Source: Christensenellaceae bacterium Phil7 (GTDB lineage: Bacteria > Bacillota > Clostridia > Christensenellales > CAG-138). Taken from it: 64,000 nt of DNA. The DNA lies in NCBI GenBank assembly GCA_001940845.1, contig MSGV01000001.1:165241-229240 (forward strand). The letters are read 5' to 3'. The notes beneath the pieces were generated by a model. The model worked only from the letters and a program-made list of their open reading frames with translations, was not told where the DNA came from and searched no databases. Each line of letters begins with the position of its first letter. Position 1 is the stretch's first letter. This document shows positions 17,401 through 25,600 of this stretch, in pieces. A program made the position numbers and the translations under genes.

Positions 17401-17914
17401 TGCCGTTCCACGCTTTATGCGTGGCGGCCGAAGCTTGACGGCAGCGGAACGCGGGACGGCCGTGCACAGGCTTGTTATGAACCTGCCATTGGCTATGCAT
17501 GATACCGAGTCCATCAAAGCTGCCATTGGTAGGATGGAATGCTCCGGTAAATTTTCAGAGGAGGAGGCTCGAAGCATATATATAAAAAGCATATTGAATT
17601 TGACCAATTCAAGCCTATGGCGGCGCATGATCGAATCGCCAAGGGTGGAGAGAGAGCTGGAATTCACATACTTATGTGAAAATGGCGAATTGATACAGGG
17701 AATTATCGATTGCTGTTTTATAGATGGCGGCGGTTGGGTCATAATCGATTATAAGACAACGGCAGTGCATGAGGGCGAGAGCAGTGCGGCAGCAGCAGCG
17801 CGCTATGCTCCGCAGCTTGAAGCCTATGCCAGATCGCTTGAAAGTCTTTCAGGAATTACAGTATTGGAAAAATGGGTATTTTTGCTCGCATTCGGCAGCG
17901 CGGAAAGGGTTTGA
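14408..17914 (+). CDS. addA: ATP-dependent helicase/nuclease subunit AddA
   Basis: An 1168-residue AddA, the helicase-nuclease subunit that processes double-strand breaks for RecA with its partner AddB. It opens with WTQEQIRAI and the Walker A SAAAGAGKTAVM. Further UvrD-type motifs include FVDEYQDTNS (motif II), GDVKQSIYRFR, SIHKSKGLEFPIVF and LYVGMTRAKERL. The C-terminal RecB-like nuclease domain has D1101 (GIID) and D1114-Y-K1116, so the nuclease looks active. TGGAGG precedes the ATG. addB, normally directly upstream in the same operon, is absent: the upstream neighbour is the divergent ATPase. The gene is followed by a strong terminator. Confidence 0.93.
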   Translation: MPNWTQEQIRAITERGNLLVSAAAGAGKTAVMTERIVRIIEKGTQVNELLVVTFTKAAASEMKQRIEARLIELADAERDEAARLRLYDAASDIGSASISTIHSFCQDVLRHNPHLAGLDPAFRTADEAEAAMLRAEAMDMIIEAAHEEAENKADPAFDLLLDTIGGDRNLAEFISKIHSFIVARPNPLGWLADAVNAYGDSFDEFANIAGAELVREAKRDLKSMRAEAEKQYRDLLDMGEDGERYLQVIREDIAAIVALEANEEYDRYYFALLDFKPIALPRKKGSTAPEELKEYRKKLKSLMDKLKKRFSMNIDEERNLANRLLPCLKSLYGLTESFMSAYSGLKQDAAVIDFADMEQLSYEVLQNEQAAKEYKEKYKYIFVDEYQDTNSVQNAIIASVSRGDNLFMVGDVKQSIYRFRQAEPANFLDKYRCYDGKMGTRIDLNANFRSRTAILSATNRLFSLIMLGEVGEIDYSDNAALLPGSEQERGYAELALISLESERTGSRLAADQSSSDEALFDDENTEDAQEEFETYERAEAEALYAAERIRELIEGGSVFDKTLGRERRPTYSDFAVLMRAMAGSALTWINTFTRCGIPCTAELGDGYFDAIEVQVFINLLRIIDNRRQDIPLMSVMRSPIGTFNSEELVEIRTGYDGEQLLDRLILASQDIDKSWGKKAKKLLEDIASWREYVRNNGVEALIGKLLNETDYYSYVGILPGGAVRQANLEMLLDRAHIYESSSGRGLHGFIRLLDGMRDNISIGAAQHPAIDAVRIMSIHKSKGLEFPIVFIAGITNRFSKKDKQSAIVMDSELGIGLRPRGFGKKCRDPLFRRAAAAKASAKLAAEEMRILYVGMTRAKERLIIIGSDKSMEKLIKDNARQLTDQRIMMADRYIQWLLGAYFPLGLNLENAEKGIYIGMGSDVLKVWYLRIAGMKRIGSDDAHLSRAEYLDWARRAKQQDTSAFSSSVRYEYPFQEDTLRPAKGSVTDYMEAEYIYSPAVPRFMRGGRSLTAAERGTAVHRLVMNLPLAMHDTESIKAAIGRMECSGKFSEEEARSIYIKSILNLTNSSLWRRMIESPRVERELEFTYLCENGELIQGIIDCCFIDGGGWVIIDYKTTAVHEGESSAAAAARYAPQLEAYARSLESLSGITVLEKWVFLLAFGSAERV

Positions 17915-17949
17915 TTATCGCCGCTTGCATATAAATTTCTTTGTAAAAT

Positions 17950-17985
17950 CCGAAGCCATGAAGGAGAATACCGTTATGGCTTCGG
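17950..17985. terminator. Bidirectional terminator after addA
   Basis: Perfect 10-bp stem CCGAAGCCAT / ATGGCTTCGG with ATTATTTTTTAT on the plus side and ATTTTAC on the minus side, serving addA and the convergent lipoprotein gene. Confidence 0.85.
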
Positions 17986-18023
17986 ATTATTTTTTATGAT
18001 GGAGTAATTTCTCTATAAATGGA

Positions 18024-20045
18024 TTAGTCAACAGGTACAGCAAAAACCCAGGCTAATTTGCCATCTGATTTTATTTTTTCATGCTCAGCTATAACTTTGA
18101 TGTCTTTTTCAGTCAGGAATTCATCGCTGCTTCCGGCTTTCAAGAGTTCAGCAGCCGCTTGTGAACCCAATCCATGAGTGCATTCCTGATAGAATTGCTC
18201 GATAAGCTCGATATCGAAGGTTTCGGGCATTGCAAAGAATGTTCCATGTGTTCCATGATCGAAGCTGTCATCCAAGGTTGGGATGGAGCAAACCACAATC
18301 GGGCTCCAAAGCGATGCGTCAGAATTTTCATCAAGCGCTCGGTTGTAAGTAACGAAACCCAGATGTGCACCATCGGAAGAGTAGAGCAGGAAGAGGGCAG
18401 ATCTTTCAGCATAATCATCCCAATAATTGGCATAAACATAGGAGTTCCAATATTCGTCTTCATCAAGCTTGGTTAAGCGCATATTCTCGATCATTTCGAT
18501 GAATGCGGCATTGAGCTCGGCATCTTCGGTGAATACGACGGGACCGCCCACGGTTTTGACGCCTACGTATGCGATCTCATCCTCGAATTCGTAGCGGTAG
18601 AGCTGTTCATCCGAGGGCACATCGCCTGCCTCCTCGCCTGCACGCGGAGACTCGGTTTCGTCAACAGGAACCACAAAGGCGCGCAGGTGAAGATATTCGC
18701 TGTTGGATTTTCTTGCCTCATAATTGATGATGGGCTTGATGTCCTCTTTTGTTAAAAACTCATCACCGCCGCCGGATTTAAAAAGCGCACCAACTGAATC
18801 TGCCCCCAATCCATGAGTGCATTCCTGATAGAATTGTTCGATAAGCTCGGCATCAAAAGTTTCGGGCGTTGCAGAGAAAGCCCAGTGATCAATGCTGCCG
18901 TCAGATAAGGATACTGGGCAGAAATCGATCTGACTCCAACGTGATACATTTGAATTGCCATCGAGAGCACGGGAGAAAGAGACAAAGCCAATAGGTTCGC
19001 CTTCGGCAGAGTAAAGCAAAAAGACAACAGAACATTCTTCATAATCTGCCCAATAGTTGGTTTCTACATAGGAGTCATGGTATTCCTCATCATCGATTTT
19101 GATTAAGCGCATATCATCGATCATCTCGATAAACGCGGCATTGAGCTCGGCATCTTCAGTGAATACGACAGGACCGCCTAAGACGGTTTTGATGCCTACG
19201 TATGCGATCTCGTCCTCGAATTCATAGCGATAGAGCTGTTCATCCGAGGGCACATCGCCTGCCTCCTCGCCTGCACGCGGAGACTCGGTTTCGTCAACAG
19301 GAACTGCAAAAACTCGCGGGAACTCACCTCTAGATTCTGTCGGTTCATAATTGGTTAAGGCTCTAACGTCTTCTGTTGTAAAGAAGCCATCTGTCCCTTC
19401 GGCTTCAATTTTGGCACTCACTCCTTCAAAGCCCAATCCATTGGTGCATTCCTGATAGAATTGCTCGATAAGCTCTATATCAAAGGTTTCGGGCGTTGCG
19501 AAGAATGTTCCATGATCGAAGCTGTCATCCAAGGTGGGGATGGAGCAAACATCAATTGGGCTCCAAAGCAATGCATCAGAATTTTCATCAAGCGCCCGGG
19601 TATAAGAAACGCAGCCAAGGAAGGCACCATCAGCAGAGTATAGCGCAAAGATGAAAGAGTGCTCCTCATAATCATCCCAATAATTGGCATAAACATAGGA
19701 ATTCCAATATTCATCTTCATCAAGCTTAGTTAAGCGCATGTTTTTTAACATTTCGATAAATGCGGCATTGAGCTCGGCATTCTCGGTTAATATGGCGAAA
19801 TCGCCGGAAGCGGGCAGTACGCCTACATATGCGATCTCATCCTCGAATTCGTAGCGGTAGAGCTGTTCATCCGAGGGCTTGGTCTTTGTTTCTTTGCCGG
19901 TCACCCGTACTCCATCGGATTCGGGCGGTGTTTTGTCAGAATCGGCCTTGGCAATCGCACAAGCAGACATTGCCAAGGTGGATAGGAGCAGCAGCGCAGC
20001 AAGAACTGCTGCAAGCAGAGGGGTACGATAATGCTTTTTGTTCAT
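18024..20045 (-). CDS. Lipoprotein with three copies of a ~210-residue domain
   Basis: A 673-residue lipoprotein: signal peptide with lipobox LAMSAC, a Thr/Lys/Pro/Ser linker, then three tandem copies of a domain. Each copy starts at PSDEQLYRYEFEDEIAYVG and holds AELNAAFIEM, NYWxDYEE, RALDxNSxxxxWS, FDxELIEQFYQECT and a closing (F)VVPVD. Copies are joined by a shared linker rich in Glu and Pro. The domain was not recognised as a named family. Its single-copy paralog lies two genes upstream in the same transcript. AAGGAG precedes the ATG. Likely anchored on the outer face of the membrane; function unknown. Confidence 0.8.
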   Translation of the reverse strand: MNKKHYRTPLLAAVLAALLLLSTLAMSACAIAKADSDKTPPESDGVRVTGKETKTKPSDEQLYRYEFEDEIAYVGVLPASGDFAILTENAELNAAFIEMLKNMRLTKLDEDEYWNSYVYANYWDDYEEHSFIFALYSADGAFLGCVSYTRALDENSDALLWSPIDVCSIPTLDDSFDHGTFFATPETFDIELIEQFYQECTNGLGFEGVSAKIEAEGTDGFFTTEDVRALTNYEPTESRGEFPRVFAVPVDETESPRAGEEAGDVPSDEQLYRYEFEDEIAYVGIKTVLGGPVVFTEDAELNAAFIEMIDDMRLIKIDDEEYHDSYVETNYWADYEECSVVFLLYSAEGEPIGFVSFSRALDGNSNVSRWSQIDFCPVSLSDGSIDHWAFSATPETFDAELIEQFYQECTHGLGADSVGALFKSGGGDEFLTKEDIKPIINYEARKSNSEYLHLRAFVVPVDETESPRAGEEAGDVPSDEQLYRYEFEDEIAYVGVKTVGGPVVFTEDAELNAAFIEMIENMRLTKLDEDEYWNSYVYANYWDDYAERSALFLLYSSDGAHLGFVTYNRALDENSDASLWSPIVVCSIPTLDDSFDHGTHGTFFAMPETFDIELIEQFYQECTHGLGSQAAAELLKAGSSDEFLTEKDIKVIAEHEKIKSDGKLAWVFAVPVD
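18598..19304 (-). repeat. Direct repeats inside the triple-domain lipoprotein gene
   Basis: A 74-bp block at 18598-18671, covering the linker and domain start, recurs without change at 19231-19304, an offset of 633 bp (211 codons). The domain starts near 19850 and 21940 (the neighbouring paralog) are also closely alike. This shows recent in-frame domain duplication. Confidence 0.85.
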
Positions 20046-20111
20046 AGAACGATTCTCCTTTTCATAAGTTAAAATTTATTCTCAATTATTGATGGATTAT
20101 TCAATGTGATT

Positions 20112-20146
20112 GAAGCCATGGCCGGATTAAGCACCGCCATGGCTTC
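20112..20146 (-). terminator. Intercistronic hairpin
   Basis: Perfect 11-bp stem GAAGCCATGGC / GCCATGGCTTC in the 113-bp gap before the triple-domain gene. There is no T tract on the minus strand, so it may be an attenuating or mRNA-processing hairpin, not a full terminator. Confidence 0.5.
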
Positions 20147-20158
20147 GATTGCATTTTG

Positions 20159-21367
20159 CTAATCGTGGAGCAGTAAGGATTTCCAGATAGCTTTTGGAAT
20201 GATAATTGGCGCTACACCAGGACCGGTATATCCACAGACGGTGCATTGAGTTCCATTGTAAATATGAGCAGCGGTTATGACCTTGGAACATACGGAGCAT
20301 CTATGAGAATGTCCGCTTGTCCCACTGCTTGTCCAAGCGCCAAAGGTATGATTTCCGGTGGTCGAATAGCTGCATTTGCTGCATGTTCCTTTATGCTTGG
20401 TATCGCTGGTGCTGCTCCAGCTCATGCCGTGGCTTTCCGTTTTTGAATAGCCGCATGCGCAGGATAGCTTATGGGTAGTTGAAGAGCCCGTGTTGGTGCA
20501 GGTATAGGAATGCGCCTGCGAGGAAACATAACTGCATTTTTGGCAGGTCTTGCTGTGGTTGGATGAATTATATGTAGTAGGACCATAACCATGTGCTTCG
20601 GTTTTGGTAGATGGGCAGCCGCTTATCTTGCAGGTTCCTTTGTGCGTAGTTGCAGATACCTTGGTCCAGTTCGTATAGCTGTGATTGCGAGTAAACGAGT
20701 ATGTTTCATAATACAATTCCCTGGATGCGAGGCTGACTCCCTCCATCCCGAGATAGTCCCTGGGAATTGCTGTGGGCGCATGTTCATACAGTCCGCTGGG
20801 ACCCCACTTGGATATCACCATGGTGGGCTTCCCGTTGGAATCAATCTGCGAAACGACGCCGGCATGAAGAATGACCATGTCGGTTTTGCTCTTGAAATAG
20901 AAGACCACATCCCCGACATTGGCTATATTCGCACTATCATTGCTTCCGGCTCTATAGTTTGGTACCTTTGTGAAGTGGGGGTCGGTGAAATACGCATAGA
21001 GCGGTCCCTCATTCATAAATTCGTCCGCAGTATTATCAACAACATACTGATTTGTTTGGTAGTTGGTGGAATACAGGGCGTATGAATAGCAGTTGAACCG
21101 CAGAGTCGGCTTGCACACAACACTCCAGCTTAATCCAACTTTACCAAGAAACGCTGCATCAGAATTATAAGCAGCGTCAATCTCCGCTTGAGATAGCTCC
21201 TGCGTATATCTGCGACAATTAACAACCTTGCCTGCCGGAGTCTCGTATGAAGCATTTACATAGGAGTAGCCGCTCCAAGGATTCTTTGTTGGCGAGAAGG
21301 CAACCACAGGATTGATAAAGATCACTGAAAAGAGTATCCCCAGCGCAATACAGAGTAACTTCTTCAT
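20159..21367 (-). CDS. Secreted papain-like (CHAP/NlpC-type) protein with Cys/His repeats
   Basis: A 402-residue exported protein. After a signal peptide (about 1-23), residues 85-190 show an amidase-like core: a Cys in RFNCYSYAL, then GDVVFYFKSK and VILHAGVV with a His, the order expected for an NlpC/CHAP cysteine peptidase; the fold is inferred, not certain. The C-terminal half (about 230-385) has five or six degenerate units with HxxxC-x2-3-C spacing (KTCQKCSY, GTCSKCSY, HRCSVCSK, TQCTVCGY), like the Cys/His tails seen on surface proteins of gut Clostridia, possibly metal-binding. The stop of the upstream lipoprotein is 9 bp away, so both are co-transcribed. Confidence 0.65.
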   Translation of the reverse strand: MKKLLCIALGILFSVIFINPVVAFSPTKNPWSGYSYVNASYETPAGKVVNCRRYTQELSQAEIDAAYNSDAAFLGKVGLSWSVVCKPTLRFNCYSYALYSTNYQTNQYVVDNTADEFMNEGPLYAYFTDPHFTKVPNYRAGSNDSANIANVGDVVFYFKSKTDMVILHAGVVSQIDSNGKPTMVISKWGPSGLYEHAPTAIPRDYLGMEGVSLASRELYYETYSFTRNHSYTNWTKVSATTHKGTCKISGCPSTKTEAHGYGPTTYNSSNHSKTCQKCSYVSSQAHSYTCTNTGSSTTHKLSCACGYSKTESHGMSWSSTSDTKHKGTCSKCSYSTTGNHTFGAWTSSGTSGHSHRCSVCSKVITAAHIYNGTQCTVCGYTGPGVAPIIIPKAIWKSLLLHD

Positions 21368-21376
21368 GAACCGCTC

Positions 21377-22123
21377 CTATTCAGCAGGTACCACAAGGAC
21401 GTACAGATATTCGCTGTCCTCATAATTGGCGATGGGCTGGATGTCCTCTGATGTTAAAAACTCATCATCGCCGCCGGCTTCAAAAAGCGCACCGGCTGAA
21501 GCTGCGCCTAAGCCCTTGGTGCATTCCTGATAGAATTGCTCGATAAGCTCGACATCGAATGTCTCCGGTGTTACAACGAAGATTCCGTGATCAATGCTGT
21601 CATCCGAGGTGGGTATGAAGCAAAATAGAATCGAGCTCCAAAGCGATGCGTCAGAATTTTCATCAAGCGCTCGGTTATAAGAAACGAAACCCAGATGTTT
21701 ACCTTCGGCGGAGTACAGAGGAAAGGCGACAAAATCTTCTTCGTAATCCTCCCAATAGTTGGTATCGACATAAGCGTCTACATACTCATCCCGTTCAAGC
21801 TTGGTTAGGCGCATGTTCTTTAACATTTCAATAAATGCGGCATTGAGCTCGGCATTCTCGGTGAATATGACGGGACCGCCCACGGTTATGAGTCCGACAT
21901 ATGCGATCTCATCCTCGAATTCATAACGATAGAGCTGTTCATCCGAGGATTCTGTCTTTGCTTCTTTGCCGGTCACCCGTACTCCATCGGATTCGGGCGG
22001 TGTTTTTGTTTTATCCAAATCGGCCTTGGCAACCGCACAAGCAGACATTGCCAAGGCGGATAGGAGCAGCAGCGCAGCAAGAACTGCTGCAAGCAGAGAG
22101 GTGCGATGAGAGATTTTTTTCAT
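21377..22123 (-). CDS. Lipoprotein, single-domain paralog of the triple-domain protein
   Basis: A 248-residue lipoprotein with lipobox LAMSAC, the same linker, and one copy of the domain (SDEQLYRYEFEDEIAYVG to VLVVPAE). Signal peptide and linker are nearly identical to those of the triple-domain protein, so one arose from the other. The start is the ATG before MKKISHRTS, preceded by GGAG; the frame stays open for 68 codons upstream, but these would put the signal peptide inside the protein and lack a ribosome binding site. First gene of a three-gene operon. Function unknown. Confidence 0.8.
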   Translation of the reverse strand: MKKISHRTSLLAAVLAALLLLSALAMSACAVAKADLDKTKTPPESDGVRVTGKEAKTESSDEQLYRYEFEDEIAYVGLITVGGPVIFTENAELNAAFIEMLKNMRLTKLERDEYVDAYVDTNYWEDYEEDFVAFPLYSAEGKHLGFVSYNRALDENSDASLWSSILFCFIPTSDDSIDHGIFVVTPETFDVELIEQFYQECTKGLGAASAGALFEAGGDDEFLTSEDIQPIANYEDSEYLYVLVVPAE

Positions 22124-22350
22124 TTTCTTATACTCCAATTCATATTTTTGGGAATCATAGACCAATTGGCTTGCATAATGCAGTGGTTTCACGATAGCTC
22201 CGTTGTTTATCGGATCGATCCTTTCATCAAATGCCACAATTACATGAATATGAAAATCACGCAGCGCGCATTTCATGAGTTTAAAACTACTACCGTATGC
22301 ATATGTCGGATTAATATAGGACTCCATGACATTTACAACGTCATACCTAT

Positions 22351-22379
22351 ATTTTACAGTGGCAACTAAGCTTTGTCAA
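22351..22379 (-). promoter_or_regulatory. Promoter of the lipoprotein operon
   Basis: Minus strand TTGACA, 17-bp spacer, TAAAAT. The transcript start near 22344 gives a 220-nt leader to the first ATG. Confidence 0.75.
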
Positions 22380-22688
22380 GCCCAGTTTATCACATGTTAC
22401 AGTATAATATTCTCAAAAAAGTGAAAAAGTCATCAAAAACGCAAAAATATATAAAATAATGTTTAAAATCAATGGACGGAAATGGCGCAGAGGGGCAAAT
22501 GAATAATCAATCTGAACATGTGAAAATTGGAATATGGTCTAAAATAGAGATGGAGCTATGGACAAAATTCTGCCCAAAGCTCCGATATGGGGGTATGAAT
22601 CCAATATAAAATCAGATGCAATCGCTTATGCCATATAAGGATCGCGTATTCAATCATGAAAGTGGGGGGTATTGGCTCAATTCTCTGA
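22380..22688. other. Intergenic stretch without recognised gene
   Basis: AT-rich spacer between the vanY stop and the lipoprotein promoter. A weak GGAGCT / AGCTCC pairing lies near 22552-22581; no T tract, gene or known motif was seen. Confidence 0.4.
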
Positions 22689-23759
22689 TTAAATATTACC
22701 AATAATTATAAAGCCACCTGAGTTTGTGCCGGAAATAAAATATTCAGTAATACATGAGGGGATAGCGATATCGGTCGTTTCACCTGATGAGGCAGGAACA
22801 TACCAGATCACCGAGCCTTTGGGAACGGTTAAACTTGAATCGGAGGATTCCATGCTGATAAATGCACTCGCTTCATTATAGTATGCGACTGATATATAAT
22901 CAGGCGGCAGGTCTGCATGGAGTTCACCGCTTGCATTGCTCGTTATATAGGGCTCAAGCTTCTCATCCTTGATAAAAAGCATACCGCTTTCGATGGAATA
23001 TTGCTTGATGTGCTCCATGTATTCCTCATATGTCATGCCCAAGGCGGCGACGGCATGGGCGGTTTCGGCACCGACATAGCGAAAATGCCAGGGTTCGTAT
23101 GCAACATGCGTGATCGCTTCCGTTCCCACGGGGTAGCGAAGAATGAATCCATAATCCGTGCATACGAGATCAAACCATGCTGCTGCTTCATGGTATGCCA
23201 GGGGATTGCGCTGGCCGCCGGCATCGAGCGTCGAAAGATCGACGGCAAGCCCTGTGTGATGCTCGCTTGCCCCCGGCTGTGCAACGTAGATCGCTGCCCT
23301 TTCCGCGCCGTGCTCAGCCTCGTATTCCGAATAGAGAGTGCTTTGATACTCCTCCGTGCGATAGCCGCTGGTTATGTACAGGCGATCTCCGCAGCGTCTA
23401 TTGAAGGCTTCAGCAAGAGGAAGAAGCGCAGAAACGATATTTTCGGGCAGCTCAATATCTTCCCTATCCACAAGCAGCACTGAGCTTTCGGGAATTGGCA
23501 TGGTCTGCGTTTCGGCGGTGTGGTTATACTTATATTGATAGTTGACCAGCGCAAGCTGACCCCTATCCTGCTCGGAATTGGAGACTGTGATATGGGTGTA
23601 AGGCTCGGGAGTGGGAGCGGCCGTGATCACGGGTGATGGCGATGCATTGGCATCGGGCGATGGAATATTTTTCGGCGTACAAGCGGCAAGGCATATGGCA
23701 AGCGCAAGCAGCATGGGAAAAATAAGCTTAAGCAAGCAATTTTTTCTGTGTGAATTCAT
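22689..23759 (-). CDS. D-alanyl-D-alanine carboxypeptidase, VanY/M15B family lipoprotein
   Basis: A 356-residue lipoprotein (lipobox ICLAAC) with a Pro/Ser linker and an M15B peptidase domain (about 100-250). The zinc ligands are present: His and Asp in SEHHTGLAVD and His in EPWHFRYV; the substrate-binding YITSGYRT is intact. These enzymes remove the terminal D-Ala from peptidoglycan stems. The remaining 110 residues form an extra C-terminal domain rich in beta strands. The ATG was chosen after AAGGAG; an upstream ATG adds 12 residues without a site. Fused or linked van resistance genes are absent, so housekeeping wall trimming is more likely than glycopeptide resistance. Confidence 0.88.
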   Translation of the reverse strand: MNSHRKNCLLKLIFPMLLALAICLAACTPKNIPSPDANASPSPVITAAPTPEPYTHITVSNSEQDRGQLALVNYQYKYNHTAETQTMPIPESSVLLVDREDIELPENIVSALLPLAEAFNRRCGDRLYITSGYRTEEYQSTLYSEYEAEHGAERAAIYVAQPGASEHHTGLAVDLSTLDAGGQRNPLAYHEAAAWFDLVCTDYGFILRYPVGTEAITHVAYEPWHFRYVGAETAHAVAALGMTYEEYMEHIKQYSIESGMLFIKDEKLEPYITSNASGELHADLPPDYISVAYYNEASAFISMESSDSSLTVPKGSVIWYVPASSGETTDIAIPSCITEYFISGTNSGGFIIIGNI

Positions 23760-23800
23760 AGATTTACTCTCCTTATGCAAGTATGCGTGTTTCATGAATA

Positions 23801-23829
23801 ATGATAGCGTAAAACCAAATTCTGGTCAA
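23801..23829 (-). promoter_or_regulatory. Promoter of the VanY-type gene
   Basis: Minus strand TTGACC, 17-bp spacer, TATCAT, about 40 bp before the start. Confidence 0.65.
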
Positions 23830-23978
23830 GGCTATACGCACCCTTAAATGCGGATGGTTTATGCTCCAATTTACATAATCTTATCCTTTTTTTACCCCTA
23901 AATCGACTAATGCGCATGAATTTCCATGATACAATTGGCTTGCGGTTGAAGCTGAACGACCGCAGGGGGGCTGTTTCC

Positions 23979-24728
23979 ATGTACATTGAGCTATTCTTGC
24001 TTGATAACCTCCTGATGAACCTCTTGGTTTTGCATCTGACGGCGGTTCTGCTCTCGGTACGCCCAAATTGGCGAAGGAGTATGGTATTCGCGATGGGCGG
24101 AGCAGTATATGCCGCCGTCGGTGCAGGGCTATTCCCGATGCTGCTCAGCTTCCCATTCAAGCTGATCGCGGGATTGCCTCTGGCATTCGCCCTGCCCGTG
24201 CGGAATATCAGGCAGTTCCTCAAAAATTGGCTGGCTCTGCTGCTTGCAACATTAATGGCAGGGGGAGCGGTATTTGCAATCTCTTTAATATTTTCGGATG
24301 ATTATTCAAGCGGCATAGCATTGCGAACCTTCCTCATCGGTGCGCTTGCCGTATTAATCCTGCCGCATTGGATAAGGCGTATACTGGCTCGCAGGGTCAG
24401 AAATGAAAATATAGTTCAAATAGAAATTCAACTTTCGGTCGGAATGCTGCATTGCCCCGCACTGGTGGATACGGGATGCAGCCTGATAGAACCGATCTCT
24501 GCTTTGCCGGTCATCCTGCTGCCTGAAAGCTTTGAAAAGGAGGCCTTGCAAGGCGGAATAAAGCGAAGCTTTCCAATTCCGATGGCAACTGCAGCCGGAG
24601 AATCGATGCTGCAAGGATTTCGTTCAAAGGGAATATGCATCGATGGAAGGAGTATTCAGGCCGTTATAGCCTTTGCCAAGGTGCGCGTGGCGATAGTGCC
24701 GGGCATGCTGATGCCCGCCGCAGAGTAG
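23979..24728 (+). CDS. spoIIGA: Sporulation sigma-E factor processing peptidase SpoIIGA
   Basis: A 249-residue SpoIIGA, the membrane aspartic protease that removes the pro-peptide of pro-sigma-E in the mother cell when signalled by SpoIIR. About five membrane segments fill residues 1-130, opening with MYIELFLLDNLLMN. The cytoplasmic protease domain has the catalytic Asp in LVDTGCSL, with Cys-Ser after DTG where Bacillus has DSGN-type. The start follows CAGGGGGG; upstream ATG codons lie in the promoter region. sigE follows after 67 bp, the usual order. A TACAAT -10 near 23929 with a TCGACT about 21 bp upstream hints at a Spo0A-type promoter, but this is tentative. Confidence 0.88.
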   Translation: MYIELFLLDNLLMNLLVLHLTAVLLSVRPNWRRSMVFAMGGAVYAAVGAGLFPMLLSFPFKLIAGLPLAFALPVRNIRQFLKNWLALLLATLMAGGAVFAISLIFSDDYSSGIALRTFLIGALAVLILPHWIRRILARRVRNENIVQIEIQLSVGMLHCPALVDTGCSLIEPISALPVILLPESFEKEALQGGIKRSFPIPMATAAGESMLQGFRSKGICIDGRSIQAVIAFAKVRVAIVPGMLMPAAE

Positions 24729-24795
24729 CTCCATTTGCATATATATGCCGTAAATTGACTTTTGGCTAAAAATCTCGTTTTTAGGAGGTGCTTTC

Positions 24796-25542
24796 ATGAA
24801 TCTTGTTCATCGACTGCTGCTCTATGCCTATGAAAGGCTTCAAAAAATAGGCCAGCTATTGCAAAAACGAGGCATTGATACAACTACTGAAAATGAGCTC
24901 TTCTATATCAGCTCCGGAGAGTCGCTCCCTGCTCCATTGCCTCGGGAGGAGGAGATATCGCTCACCGAAAGGTTGACTCAGGGCGATACGGAGGCGAGGA
25001 ATAAGCTCATCGAGCATAATCTGAGGCTTGTGGTTTATATTGCAAAGAAATTCGAAAATACCGGGGTTGGAATTGATGATCTGATCTCAATCGGAACTAT
25101 AGGGCTGATAAAAGCAGTCAATACCTTTCGGTCGGATAAGAATATCAAGCTTGCGACCTATGCAAGCCGCTGTATTGAAAATGAGATTTTGATGTTTCTG
25201 CGTAAGACCAATCGGCTGAAGCTGGAGGTCAGCCTCGATGAGCCATTAAATGTGGATTGGGATGGCAATGAGCTGCTGCTTGGAGATGTGCTCGGAACGG
25301 ATGATGATGTTGTAAGCAGGGATATCGAGGATGAGGTGGATCGTCAGCTCCTGAATGCAGCGGTGGGCAGGCTTGGCGAGCGCGATAGACGTATAGTTGA
25401 GCTTCGGTTCGGTCTGCATGGGAAAAAGGAATATACGCAAAAACAGGTTGCGGATATGCTGGGCATTTCGCAAAGCTATATTTCCAGATTGGAAAAACGC
25501 ATTTTAAATGAGCTGTATGAGGATATCATGGCGATGATGTAG
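24796..25542 (+). CDS. sigE: RNA polymerase sporulation sigma factor SigE
   Basis: A 248-residue sigma-70 family factor of the mother-cell type. An N-terminal hydrophobic pro-sequence (about 1-28, [20 protein letters not shown]) keeps it at the membrane until SpoIIGA cuts it. Regions 2 ([22 protein letters not shown]), 3 and 4 ([23 protein letters not shown]) are complete. AGGAGG sits 7 nt before the ATG. It is followed by a strong terminator; sigG, which follows sigE in Bacillus, is not here. With spoIIGA it is the best evidence that the organism belongs to a spore-forming lineage. Confidence 0.95.
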   Translation: MNLVHRLLLYAYERLQKIGQLLQKRGIDTTTENELFYISSGESLPAPLPREEEISLTERLTQGDTEARNKLIEHNLRLVVYIAKKFENTGVGIDDLISIGTIGLIKAVNTFRSDKNIKLATYASRCIENEILMFLRKTNRLKLEVSLDEPLNVDWDGNELLLGDVLGTDDDVVSRDIEDEVDRQLLNAAVGRLGERDRRIVELRFGLHGKKEYTQKQVADMLGISQSYISRLEKRILNELYEDIMAMM

Positions 25543-25558
25543 GAGCATATGGCATTGG

Positions 25559-25589
25559 ACGGACTGCCGGATCGCGGCAGTCCGTTTTT
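25559..25589. terminator. Terminator after sigE
   Basis: Perfect 11-bp stem ACGGACTGCCG / CGGCAGTCCGT with a GATCG loop, running into TTTT. It also reads into AATG on the minus side, so it mainly serves sigE, perhaps also the convergent regulator gene. Confidence 0.88.
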
Positions 25590-25600
25590 GGTTGCAGGAT

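Noticed and set aside
22124-22327. N-terminal extension of the single-domain lipoprotein
   Set aside because: It would bury the signal peptide 70 residues inside the protein and lacks a binding site.
22689-23759. Glycopeptide-resistance gene call for the VanY homolog
   Set aside because: No vanH, vanA/B, vanX or vanRS nearby; the neighbouring genes are unrelated secreted proteins.
23881-23934. Spo0A box at the spoIIGA promoter
   Set aside because: Only a partial match (AGTCGAT); mentioned as tentative and not listed as a feature.
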